Source: Agrilactobacillus fermenti
GTDB taxonomy: Bacteria > Bacillota > Bacilli > Lactobacillales > Lactobacillaceae
DNA: 64,000 nucleotides
NCBI RefSeq assembly: GCF_021030645.1
Contig: NZ_JACGCJ010000007.1
Location: 31,577 to 95,576 of the forward strand
Reading direction: 5' to 3'
Made by a program: the position numbers and the translations under genes. Positions 48,601 to 56,746 of this stretch are shown in pieces (the stretch's first letter is position 1; each line of letters starts with the position of its first letter). The notes under the pieces were generated by a model that was not told where the DNA came from, searched no databases, and saw nothing but the letters and a program-made list of their open reading frames with translations.

Positions 48601-49379
48601 ACACATCCGTAACCCCTGATTTTTTAAATTTAGTTGAGCGACGCTTCAACTATCATTATAATAATCTATTAGCAACACAAACAACGGCATATCAATCTGT
48701 TTCTGACATTAAACGTCAATTTGATGACCCTGATTTAGAGCAATTAGTGCCGTTAACAGCAACAGAAATGGCGGCTCAGCAACTGACCATCATACCGACA
48801 GCTGCTGAAACCGAAACATCAACCACAAATAACTTTAATGAACCTACCTTTTTGAAGCAGAGCCAAATTACGCCGACACAATTAGGTACTGCCACACATT
48901 TGGTTTTTCAAAAACTAGACTTGACTCAGCCAATCACGCCTACTTTTGTCAAGGAAACAATCGCTCAATTAGTGGCGCGTGAATTACTGACGGCTGCTTT
49001 AGCAGAACACATTGATATTGAAGGTATCCTTGCTTTCTACAATACAGATCTTGGTCAAGCCATCAGAGAAACACCAGAACAATTCTATCGTGAAGTAACT
49101 TTTTCAATGGTTTACCCTGCTCAGCGCTTGTTTGCTGGCGTTAAAGCTGACCCCCAAAACAATGTCTTGATTCACGGGATGATCGATGGTTATTTGATAA
49201 CAGCTGACGGCGTTATTTTAGTGGATTATAAGACCGACCACAAAAAGGCACTTGACTTAGCACATGACTATCAAGGACAATTGAATCTTTATGCCCTAGC
49301 TCTCAAACAAATGCTCAACCGTCCAATAGCCCACAAATACCTTTATGGTCTTATTCATCGACAATTGATCGAAATATAA
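45621..49379 (+). CDS. addA: ATP-dependent helicase/nuclease subunit A (RexA)
   Basis: 1252 residues after AAGGAGG. This UvrD-family helicase has Walker A ILVSASAGSGKTAVLVQRV, Walker B VLIDEYQDINPLQ, motif III VGDIKQSIYGFR and motif V/VI ALRLLYVAVTRAQQRLLL. The C-terminal nuclease domain shows GMIDGYLITADGVILVDYKTDHK. With AddB it processes double-strand ends for RecA-dependent repair. It lies in an addB-addA-dinG repair operon, since dinG starts 20 bases after the stop. Confidence 0.97.
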   Translation: MVQFTEDQQKAINHTGHDILVSASAGSGKTAVLVQRVIQKVLTGTDVDQLLIVTFTRLAAQEMKTRIQTAVEQQIQQLTAKEQLTQAAQKKLHHFRRQMNRLNLANISTIHAFCEQIIHKFYYLLGIDPEFTILEDAAQTQLLKQSVFATIREAYYNADDEAFFKLTENFSNDRDDNGLEQMIFELYDYSRAFADDRLWLKHLVDAYQLKIPILSNRLFTATILPHLRDWIQTQTAVFKQLQSQVAAIDASKYQDFINQILTALNQINNTTEQIDYSVLKTSLDGLLQVPNQRRGTKLAKAYPEETEQIINAFNDLKTQLKQQFIEPYFSQTEDEIVKTTQVALKLIKKMQTVLSKFGIAFQAEKNRRNLIDFSDLEHLAFDLLNYQDEQGQYPVQAYYQQRFSEVLIDEYQDINPLQESLLSLVAHHKPGNRFMVGDIKQSIYGFRMADPSLFAQKYQQYPLATNEAVQLPAEKIVLADNFRSKHNITNFVNYIFSQYMDEALGDIAYDQAAQLHYGAKYYDQDSDQPVEVLLQTADTSDHSMAGQLDAVSDASTSGSIYLMAQRIQQMIAQKETIYDPTTQTSRPIKYSDIAILVPTRNDNLQIIDVFKQQQIPLIVSDTQNYFQTTELRIMIALLQIIDNPDQDIPLVAVLRSPIVALDENELGYIRGSASQPKLSYYACLQETLAEQHFDPEICRPDFLTKLNHFADLLTHYRSLAKRSQLADLIWEIYNTTGFLDYVSGMPSGPQRAANLNALYTRATQYEANGFKGLFQFIKFIENMQANDKDLAEPDVPSETTEAVQIMTIHKSKGLEFPVVFVFALEHTFNQNELRQKYIFDQQLGIGIDVLTEERIKVSTLQKNLIKLSKSKQQLSEALRLLYVAVTRAQQRLLLVGDVKDSLDKIAASWQKSASTKDIKLPLNQRFAARSFLDIIGPSLVRGVDLPAFAATYQPQIFKNLPHEVIVTTSQAAKGKPRDTQTTKKNEPDPVPQEHTSVTPDFLNLVERRFNYHYNNLLATQTTAYQSVSDIKRQFDDPDLEQLVPLTATEMAAQQLTIIPTAAETETSTTNNFNEPTFLKQSQITPTQLGTATHLVFQKLDLTQPITPTFVKETIAQLVARELLTAALAEHIDIEGILAFYNTDLGQAIRETPEQFYREVTFSMVYPAQRLFAGVKADPQNNVLIHGMIDGYLITADGVILVDYKTDHKKALDLAHDYQGQLNLYALALKQMLNRPIAHKYLYGLIHRQLIEI

Positions 49380-49399
49380 CAACAGAAATGGTGTAAGAC

Positions 49400-52210
49400 A
49401 TGTTTGAACAACATCAGATTTTTTCAATAGTAGATTTGGAGACGACTGGTACAAAGCGTAATGAGGATCAAATTATTCAATTCGGCTGTGCGCAAGTTCA
49501 ACATGGCAAAGTAGTAAATACGATCTCACAGAATATTCAGCCGACAATTGCAATTCCCCCAGCCATCACTGATTTAACTGGTATCAATCAAGCTCAAGTC
49601 CGCGAAGCTCCAACCTTCGCTGAGATTGGTCCAGCCTTGCATAATATGTTGATGGATACAGTTTTCGTTGCCCATAATGTTAATTTTGATTTTCCCTTTA
49701 TTAATCATGCGTTTGAAAGTATTGGTCTACCAGCTCTAGATATTCCAGCAATTGATACCGTTGAATTAGCACAAATTTTATTACCAACTGCAGTCAGCTT
49801 CAAACTACAAGATTTATCCAGTCTTTTGTCCATCACTCATAAAAATCCACATCATGCGGATAGTGATGCAATCGTTACAGCCAAACTTTTTATTACATTA
49901 ACCAAACGCTTACGGCAACTACCAGGGGCTGTTTTAGATGAATTGGTACGTTTGGGGGATTTATTATCTCAGCAAACTGGTAAGTATATTCAATCGATTC
50001 GTGATAATCAAAAACGTGTGCCACTACCCAATTATTTGCACGAAACCCATGGTATAATCCTCCGCAATAAGCCACAAGTAACTTCCAGATCTTTAAAACC
50101 TTTAGGAACTTATCCAAAATCACCGGCAGCCAAGAAAAAACTCTTATTACCCATTTTAGAATATCGCAGCAGTCAGGCAAAAATGATGAATCAGCTCCAC
50201 GACTTATTGTCTTCACAGGCCTCAAGATTACCTTTGATCATTGAGGCACCAACAGGAAGTGGTAAAACCCTCGGCTATCTATTGCCAAGTTACTTTGCTA
50301 TGGAAACAGGGCAGCAAGTGGTCATTAGTACGGCAACTACAGTTTTGCAAAATCAGCTGCGCGATCAAGGTATTCCGCTAGTAGAGGAACTACTCGGCAC
50401 TAAAGCTGCGGTAGCGCTAATTAAGAGTGCACGCCATTATTTGGATTTAGATGTCTTTTGGCAGACATTGCAGCTGCCTTCAATGAATCGTCCGACGCGC
50501 TTATTACAAATGCGAATTTTAGTTTGGTTAACTATGACCAAAACGGGGGATCTGTCAGAACTACAGTTAACTAAAAACCGGAGTCATTTTCTCAATCGCC
50601 TAGTAACCACAGAGGTAAATGCCAAAAGTGAATTTGGTAACGATAATTTCTATAATTATGCTGTTTTACAGGCTCAAAATGCCGAATTAATCATTACGAA
50701 TCATGCTTTTTTACTGCATCATGAAGCCTTTGACTCAATTAAAACTCATAGTGCGTTAATTATTGATGAAGCTGATGCTTTTATTGATCAATTGGAACAC
50801 TTTAATAAATTTAATACAAACTTCAAACAATTTATTGAAATCTCACGTGATCTGCAGAGCGTTAAAAGTCAGTTGCAAAGTAAGTTAACGGATATTTATC
50901 CAGCAGTTTCGAAAATCAACCGAGCCTATGATCAATTAGAACAGATTCAAACGCAAATCAATGCTTTGCAGCAGGTCTTTTTTGCAAGTTACATCGAAGA
51001 TAATGTACCACGCGCCAAACGTTCAACCCCGATTGACATTACGATTGATTTGCATAATTTAGATATTGAGACTTATATCAAACCACCATTAGCAATTATG
51101 GCGACTGCCATTCAAAAATTACCAGTTAATTTTGTTCAAGCTTTGAATCAGTTGACAAATATGCAAGCTCATTTTGATAAGGCTACCCAAAATCTATTTG
51201 ATCGTGTTTACAGCTTAATAGGGGACTTTGTCACGGCGGCACAACAGCTCCAACGTTTTATTGCCATTTTTAACTCTGGTACTTTTATTGACCAAGGCAC
51301 CATTTTGTCAATGCGACAATACACAGATGTTAAATCTCTAGAGATTGCAGTTGAAAACTTTGATAATCAAAAAACAGTAGCCAAATTATTTGCCGCCTTT
51401 GATCATGTTGCTTTAACAGGTGCAACCTTAACATTTAACCACCGTTTTGATTATTTTATTTCTCGTTTAGGCTATGAATTCCAAAAAACTGATACATTAC
51501 AAACAGCTGAACCAGCATTCAAAACTTTAAAAGTTGCTTCTGCTTTTGATTTTGCCAACCAAGCCAAACTGATTACACTAACAGATAGTCCTGACATTAA
51601 GCAGACAAATAACAGCTATCTTGCGGACTACATTACGACTGTCTTAAATCAAATTGGAACCTATACTGATGGTAAGGTACTTGTTTTATTTAATGCTTTA
51701 GATTTGGTCAAACAAACCTACTATATTTTGAAAGATACACCTTTTGGCCGACAGCGGGAATTATTGGCACAGGGGATTACCGGCAGTAATGAAAAACTAC
51801 TTAAACGCTTTATGATCAATGATCAAGCCTTGCTTTTAGGATCTAATGCGTTCTTAACTGGTATTGATTTACCAGGTGACATGTTGCAACTCGTCATCAT
51901 GACGCGTTTGCCTTTTGAGTCTCCAGACCAGCCCGAGGTAAGACTACGTTATGATTGGTTAAAACGTCACGGTAAAAATCCATTTAGAACTGATGCTTTG
52001 CCCAGAGCAGCCATGCACCTCAATCAAGGCTTTGGCCGCCTCATTCGGACCAAGACTGACCGTGGCATCATGTTAGTATTAGACACCCGGCTAAACAGCA
52101 CCCATTATGGGCAACAAATGTTGCGGTCACTGCCTAAATCTTTGCCAGTTCTTGCAATGCCCTTACATGAAGCTGTGGCAACGATTCATAATTTTTTTGC
52201 ACGATCCTAA
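49400..52210 (+). CDS. dinG: DinG-family exonuclease/helicase-like protein
   Basis: 936 residues. An N-terminal DEDDh exonuclease domain (about 1-175) has IVDLETTGT, FVAHNVNFDFPF and the HHADSDA histidine motif. A superfamily 2 helicase-like region has EAPTGSGKTLGYLLPS (about 278) and LIIDEADAFID. The C-terminal helicase part includes NQGFGRLIRTKTDRG. The iron-sulfur cysteines of E. coli DinG are absent, the protein being almost cysteine-free, as known for the Firmicute form, which acts mainly as a nuclease. It follows addA closely. Confidence 0.93.
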   Translation: MFEQHQIFSIVDLETTGTKRNEDQIIQFGCAQVQHGKVVNTISQNIQPTIAIPPAITDLTGINQAQVREAPTFAEIGPALHNMLMDTVFVAHNVNFDFPFINHAFESIGLPALDIPAIDTVELAQILLPTAVSFKLQDLSSLLSITHKNPHHADSDAIVTAKLFITLTKRLRQLPGAVLDELVRLGDLLSQQTGKYIQSIRDNQKRVPLPNYLHETHGIILRNKPQVTSRSLKPLGTYPKSPAAKKKLLLPILEYRSSQAKMMNQLHDLLSSQASRLPLIIEAPTGSGKTLGYLLPSYFAMETGQQVVISTATTVLQNQLRDQGIPLVEELLGTKAAVALIKSARHYLDLDVFWQTLQLPSMNRPTRLLQMRILVWLTMTKTGDLSELQLTKNRSHFLNRLVTTEVNAKSEFGNDNFYNYAVLQAQNAELIITNHAFLLHHEAFDSIKTHSALIIDEADAFIDQLEHFNKFNTNFKQFIEISRDLQSVKSQLQSKLTDIYPAVSKINRAYDQLEQIQTQINALQQVFFASYIEDNVPRAKRSTPIDITIDLHNLDIETYIKPPLAIMATAIQKLPVNFVQALNQLTNMQAHFDKATQNLFDRVYSLIGDFVTAAQQLQRFIAIFNSGTFIDQGTILSMRQYTDVKSLEIAVENFDNQKTVAKLFAAFDHVALTGATLTFNHRFDYFISRLGYEFQKTDTLQTAEPAFKTLKVASAFDFANQAKLITLTDSPDIKQTNNSYLADYITTVLNQIGTYTDGKVLVLFNALDLVKQTYYILKDTPFGRQRELLAQGITGSNEKLLKRFMINDQALLLGSNAFLTGIDLPGDMLQLVIMTRLPFESPDQPEVRLRYDWLKRHGKNPFRTDALPRAAMHLNQGFGRLIRTKTDRGIMLVLDTRLNSTHYGQQMLRSLPKSLPVLAMPLHEAVATIHNFFARS

Positions 52211-52326
52211 TATAAATTAACCAAAGCATCATATTTTTCGGTATAATAACTACTTGTGTAATGAACTGCATTAGATAAATGCAGCATAACGATCTCTAAG
52301 AATGTATCGATATGGAGCGTCATATT

Positions 52327-52806
52327 ATGAATGAAACCATCAAACACTGGCTCTATGCCAGTGCCATTATTATCTTGATCAGTACTTTATTTATTATCTA
52401 TCATGTGGGGCAATCGCCTTATCATCAAGAACAAAAAGCGGCGATTGCATTTGCAAAAAAGAATACTGATCTAAAGACACCGGAAGCATTTTATTTATAC
52501 ACCAGAAATCAAAAAAATTGGACTGTCGGCGGCAAAGATCGTAAAGGTCATCAAATTTTTGCCATCATCGACCCCAAAACAAATCAAGTGACGATTTTAT
52601 CTCAATCCTCAGGAATCACGGCAAATAAAGCGATCCATAAGGTGATTCAAAAATACCGGCCCAAACAAATTCATAATGTTGCATTAGGTCTTTATCACAA
52701 GCGCCCGGTTTGGGAGGTTACTTTTCGCAATAAAAATAGTAGCATAGGTTATGAAACCATTGATTTCAAGACTGGTAAGGTCATTAGTACCATTAATAAC
52801 TTGTGA
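52327..52806 (+). CDS. YpmB-like membrane-anchored PepSY-type protein
   Basis: 159 residues from the ATG at 52327, nine bases after GGAG; the ATG at 52312 overlaps that site. One N-terminal membrane helix (LYASAIIILISTLFIIYHVG) is followed by an extracytoplasmic domain of two related halves. The halves are around GKDRKGHQIFAIIDPKTNQVTIL and HKRPVWEVTFRNKNSSIGYETI, which resemble the YpmB (DUF5590/PepSY-like) fold. The function is unknown. Location between dinG and aspB matches Bacillus. A TATAAT at 52242-52247 may be its -10. Confidence 0.85.
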   Translation: MNETIKHWLYASAIIILISTLFIIYHVGQSPYHQEQKAAIAFAKKNTDLKTPEAFYLYTRNQKNWTVGGKDRKGHQIFAIIDPKTNQVTILSQSSGITANKAIHKVIQKYRPKQIHNVALGLYHKRPVWEVTFRNKNSSIGYETIDFKTGKVISTINNL

Positions 52807-52820
52807 GTGGGGGAATTTTC

Positions 52821-54011
52821 ATGCATTTTTCAAAAAATGTCACACAGGTACAACCTTCAGCAACTTTAGCATTAAGCAGTAAAGCAAAGGCGAAAAAAGC
52901 ACTTGGGTTAGATGTCATCGATTTGTCGATTGGTCAGCCTGACTTTGAAACACCAGAAAACATTGAAAGTGCTGCTATTGCGGCTATCAAAGCTGGCCGC
53001 GTTTCCGGTTATACCTCAGCCAGTGGTTTACCAGAATTAAAACAAGCTGTCATCGATAAAATTAAATCTATTTATGGTGTTACTTATCAACAGAGTCAAG
53101 TACTTATCACTACTGGTGCAAAATTTGCCTTATATGCGGCTTTTCAAGTATTATTAAATGCTGGTGATGAAGTTCTGATTCCGACACCTGCTTGGGTCAG
53201 TTATGTGGAACAAGTAAAACTAGCTGGGGGCAAACCAGTAGCGGTTAATAGTCTCGCTGGAAATTTCAAAGTAACCGTTGATGAATTAGAAGCCGCACGC
53301 ACAAGTAAAACAAAAGCAGTTATTATTAATTCACCGCAAAATCCAACCGGTACGATTTATGATCAAGAGGATCTAACTCAAATTGGTAATTGGGCGGTTA
53401 AAAATGATATCACAATTATCTCTGATGATATCTACAATCAATTAACCTATAACCATGCCGAGTCTAGTGCCTTGATCAACATTTCAGAAGCAATTCGTGA
53501 GCACACTCTATTAATTCACGGCCTGTCTAAGTCATACTCAATGACTGGTTGGCGTATTGGATTTGCATTGGGTCCACAACGTTTGATCAAGGTAATGTCT
53601 ATCTTAGCTGGACATGCGACCGGTAACCCGGCAACGGTTAGTCAATATGCAGCGATTGAGGCTTTAACTGGACCGCAAACTTCAGTTGAACAGATGCGTT
53701 CTGAATTTGAAGAGCGACTCAATACAATTTATCCTATGGTTCAGGCTTTACCCGGCTTTGAATTAACTGAAAAACCTCAAGGTGCATTTTACCTTTTCCC
53801 TGAGGTTAAAAATGCCGTGCAAATGACTGGTTTTGACACAACGGAAGCTTTCTGTGATGAATTATTGGAACAGAAGTTCGTTGCCGTTGTACCTGGCCGA
53901 TCATTTGGCATGCCCGACCACCTCAGAATAAGTTACGCTGCCAACTTAGATGATATTGTGGAAGGTATTGATCGGATCAATGCTTTTATCACCGGCAGAG
54001 CAAACGATTAA
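52821..54011 (+). CDS. PLP-dependent aminotransferase (AspB family)
   Basis: 396 residues from the ATG at 52821, after GTGGGGGAA; the in-frame GTG at 52803 overlaps the previous gene. This fold type I class I aminotransferase has [38 protein letters not shown] and the PLP lysine in [19 protein letters not shown] (about residue 235). The substrate is probably aspartate/2-oxoglutarate by homology and neighbourhood (ypmB-aspB-asnS in Bacillus), so it could supply aspartate for AsnS and wall precursors. Specificity was not tested. Confidence 0.92.
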   Translation: MHFSKNVTQVQPSATLALSSKAKAKKALGLDVIDLSIGQPDFETPENIESAAIAAIKAGRVSGYTSASGLPELKQAVIDKIKSIYGVTYQQSQVLITTGAKFALYAAFQVLLNAGDEVLIPTPAWVSYVEQVKLAGGKPVAVNSLAGNFKVTVDELEAARTSKTKAVIINSPQNPTGTIYDQEDLTQIGNWAVKNDITIISDDIYNQLTYNHAESSALINISEAIREHTLLIHGLSKSYSMTGWRIGFALGPQRLIKVMSILAGHATGNPATVSQYAAIEALTGPQTSVEQMRSEFEERLNTIYPMVQALPGFELTEKPQGAFYLFPEVKNAVQMTGFDTTEAFCDELLEQKFVAVVPGRSFGMPDHLRISYAANLDDIVEGIDRINAFITGRAND

Positions 54012-54033
54012 TTTTGAATTAAGGAGTTTAAAA

Positions 54034-55332
54034 ATGGCAAAGCAGATCAACATTATAGATGCAAAAAATCACGTAAACGAAACAGTTCGAATTGGGGTTT
54101 GGCTGACAGATAAACGTTCCAGTGGTAAAATCTCATTCTTGCAGCTACGTGATGGCACTGCTTTTTTCCAGGGTGTTGTTGTTAAAAATGACGTATCAGA
54201 GGCTGTTTTTCAGCTAGCTAAAGAAGTGAAACAGGAAAGTAGTATGTGGGTCACTGGTGTGATTCATGAAGACTCTCGGTCACATTTTGGCTATGAAATC
54301 GAAATTAGTAACATTGAAATTGTAGGTGAAAGCGAGAACTTCCCAATTACACCGAAAGAACACGGGATTGAGTTCTTATTAGATCATCGGCATCTCTGGC
54401 TTCGTTCACGAAGGCCATATGCAATCATGCAAATTCGTAACGAACTAATTCACGCCACACACCGTTTCTTTGACCAGGAAGGCTTCTTAAAATTTGACCC
54501 ACCAATTTTAACTGCCAATGCGCCGGAAGGGACAACCGAGCTATTCCACATTGATTATTTTGACGAAGATGCCTATTTATCACAGAGTGGACAGCTTTAT
54601 GAAGAAGCCGGTGCTATGGCTTTCAATAAAGTTTATTCTTTTGGCCCCACTTTTCGTGCTGAGAAGTCCAAAACCCGACGTCACCTGACTGAATTTTGGA
54701 TGATTGAACCAGAAATGGCTTTTATGCACCAAGAACAAAGTCTAGAAATTCAAGAACGTTATATTGCTTATTTGGTACAATCTGTTTTAGATCATTGTCA
54801 ATATGCCTTAAAGTTGCTTGATCGCGACCCTAAGATTTTAGAAAAGTATACGAAAACACCTTATCCTCGCATCTCGTATGATGAAGCGATCGAAATGCTT
54901 CAGAAAAATAACTTTGATGTTAAATGGGGCGATGATTTTGGTTCCCCAGAAGAAACCTTTATTTCAGACCAATTTGAACAACCCGTTTTCGTTTTGAATT
55001 ATCCTAAAACAATCAAGCCATTTTATATGAAATCCCATCCTACTCGTGACGATGTATACTTGTGTGCCGATATGTTGGCTCCTGAAGGGTATGGCGAAAT
55101 CATTGGGGGTTCTGAACGTGAGACTGACTTTGAAACGCTCAAACAAAGTATCATTGACGCTGGTTTAAAGCCAGAAGATTATGATTGGTACTTGGATCTA
55201 AGAAGATTTGGTTCCGTGCCTCATGCTGGTTTTGGTCTGGGCCTTGAACGCGCAATTACATGGATTTGCCATCTAGACCATCTACGTGAAGCCATCCCAT
55301 TCCCAAGAATGATCAATCGCATGCGGCCGTGA
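54034..55332 (+). CDS. asnS: Asparaginyl-tRNA synthetase
   Basis: 432 residues from the ATG at 54034, after AAGGAG; the longer frame from 53950 runs into the previous gene. An N-terminal OB fold ([24 protein letters not shown]) is followed by class II motifs: [21 protein letters not shown] (motif 2) and [16 protein letters not shown] (motif 3). It charges tRNA(Asn) directly. No T-box leader is seen ahead of it, unlike hisS and glyQ in this window. It is part of the ypmB-aspB-asnS-dnaD-nth run. Confidence 0.97.
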   Translation: MAKQINIIDAKNHVNETVRIGVWLTDKRSSGKISFLQLRDGTAFFQGVVVKNDVSEAVFQLAKEVKQESSMWVTGVIHEDSRSHFGYEIEISNIEIVGESENFPITPKEHGIEFLLDHRHLWLRSRRPYAIMQIRNELIHATHRFFDQEGFLKFDPPILTANAPEGTTELFHIDYFDEDAYLSQSGQLYEEAGAMAFNKVYSFGPTFRAEKSKTRRHLTEFWMIEPEMAFMHQEQSLEIQERYIAYLVQSVLDHCQYALKLLDRDPKILEKYTKTPYPRISYDEAIEMLQKNNFDVKWGDDFGSPEETFISDQFEQPVFVLNYPKTIKPFYMKSHPTRDDVYLCADMLAPEGYGEIIGGSERETDFETLKQSIIDAGLKPEDYDWYLDLRRFGSVPHAGFGLGLERAITWICHLDHLREAIPFPRMINRMRP

Positions 55333-55376
55333 TGCACATAATTATTTTGAGATGATATAAAGAGGTGACTCGATTA

Positions 55377-56006
55377 ATGGCTGACTTTTCCGAGGCACTC
55401 CTGGAACATGGGAATACCAGCGTCCCTAATCTACTATTAGAACACATTGGTCAATTAAGTATTTCCGGAGACGAATTATTACTTTACCTAACGCTGCTGC
55501 GATTTCACGATCAAAAAATCGATTTTCCAAGCACACAGCAAATCGCATCTGCGCTTGGTTGGCCGCAAAATCAAATTTTTCAGGTTTTACAACAATTGAT
55601 CAATAAACAATTTGTTTTAATTGAAACTAAGGAAGACCCTACGGCACATGTTCAGACTGATCATTATAATTTGCTACCATTATTTCGCCGTTTAAAACTC
55701 GTTTTAGAACAGGCACAGCAAACAGATAGTCAAAAACAAGTGCAGCTAAAGCGTCAGAATCTTTTCAAACAAATTGAGGTCGAATTCAATCGTGTCCTTT
55801 CACCAATTGAAATTCAGACAATCGATGCTTGGTTAAACCAAGATCATTATGATCCTGATCTAATCGAATTAGCCCTGCGTGAGGCTGTTTTAAACCAAGT
55901 CTATTCTTTGAAATATATGGATCGAATCTTACTGACTTGGGAAAAGAAAAATATTCGTACGAAAGAACAAGTCCAACGTGAAAAAGATATGCGGAATCAG
56001 TATTAA
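55377..56006 (+). CDS. dnaD: DNA replication protein DnaD
   Basis: 209 residues from the ATG at 55377, eleven bases after AGAGG; the GTG at 55365 overlaps the site. An N-terminal winged helix (residues about 25-95, with LLLYLTLLRFHDQKIDFPS and QQIASALGWPQNQIF) precedes a C-terminal DnaB_2/DnaD domain starting near residue 130 and ending with YSLKYMDRILLTWEKKNI. DnaD helps load the replicative helicase at oriC and at stalled forks with DnaB and DnaI. nth follows 30 bases later. Confidence 0.93.
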   Translation: MADFSEALLEHGNTSVPNLLLEHIGQLSISGDELLLYLTLLRFHDQKIDFPSTQQIASALGWPQNQIFQVLQQLINKQFVLIETKEDPTAHVQTDHYNLLPLFRRLKLVLEQAQQTDSQKQVQLKRQNLFKQIEVEFNRVLSPIEIQTIDAWLNQDHYDPDLIELALREAVLNQVYSLKYMDRILLTWEKKNIRTKEQVQREKDMRNQY

Positions 56007-56036
56007 GCTAGTGATTTTTGAGGGAGGAACATCGCT

Positions 56037-56684
56037 TTGTTATCAAAAGCCAAAACTTTATGGGCGTTAGAACAAATGAAACTTGAATTTCCAAATGCTC
56101 AAGGGGCTTTGAATTGGGATACACCATTTCACTTGTTAATGGCTGTCATTCTTAGTGCTCAAGCAACCGATATTTCCGTTAATAAGGTTGCACCAGCTTT
56201 ATTTGATCGCTTTCCTGACCCGGCTTCTCTAGCTAGTGCTGATCTTCAAGAAATTGAATCTTATATCCATTCAATTGGTTTATATCACAATAAAGCCAAG
56301 CATTTAAAAGCGTGTGCACAACAAATTATTGCGCGCTTTGATGGCCAGGTTCCTCAAAGCCACACAGATTTAGAATCACTCCCTGGCGTTGGGCGTAAAA
56401 CTGCCAATGTTGTATTGGGTGACGCCTTTGGTATTCCTGGTTTTGCAGTAGATACGCATGTTGCTCGAGTTTCCAAGCGATTGCAGATTGTCAAAAAAAG
56501 TGCTTCGGTTCAAGAGGTCGAACAGGCGCTAACTGCAAAATTACCGAAAGGCGAGTGGGTGATAGACCATCATACCATGATTTTATTTGGGCGTTATCGT
56601 TGCACTGCGCGTAACCCTAAATGTGAGACTTGTCCTTTGCTGAGTATTTGTGCAGAGGGACAACGTCGTGTAAACACAAAGTAA
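56037..56684 (+). CDS. nth: Endonuclease III
   Basis: 215 residues from TTG at 56037, after GAGGGAGGAAC. The helix-hairpin-helix LESLPGVGRKTANVVLGDAF carries the catalytic Lys, and the Asp follows in FAVDTHVARVS. The C-terminal four-cysteine iron-sulfur loop is intact (C-x6-C-x2-C-x5-C in CTARNPKCETCPLLSIC). It is a bifunctional DNA glycosylase/AP lyase for oxidised pyrimidines in base-excision repair. It ends the dnaD-side operon; a bidirectional terminator separates it from pbp1A. Confidence 0.97.
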   Translation: MLSKAKTLWALEQMKLEFPNAQGALNWDTPFHLLMAVILSAQATDISVNKVAPALFDRFPDPASLASADLQEIESYIHSIGLYHNKAKHLKACAQQIIARFDGQVPQSHTDLESLPGVGRKTANVVLGDAFGIPGFAVDTHVARVSKRLQIVKKSASVQEVEQALTAKLPKGEWVIDHHTMILFGRYRCTARNPKCETCPLLSICAEGQRRVNTK

Positions 56685-56693
56685 ATATAATAC

Positions 56694-56736
56694 AAAAAGA
56701 CTGAACTGCCTAACTAAGCGGTTCAGTCTCTTTTTT
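56694..56736. terminator. Bidirectional terminator between nth and pbp1A
   Basis: AAAAAGACTGAAC(T)GC pairs with GC(G)GTTCAGTCTCTTTTTT; A and T tracts lie on both sides of convergent genes. Confidence 0.85.
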
Positions 56737-56746
56737 CATCTAATAA

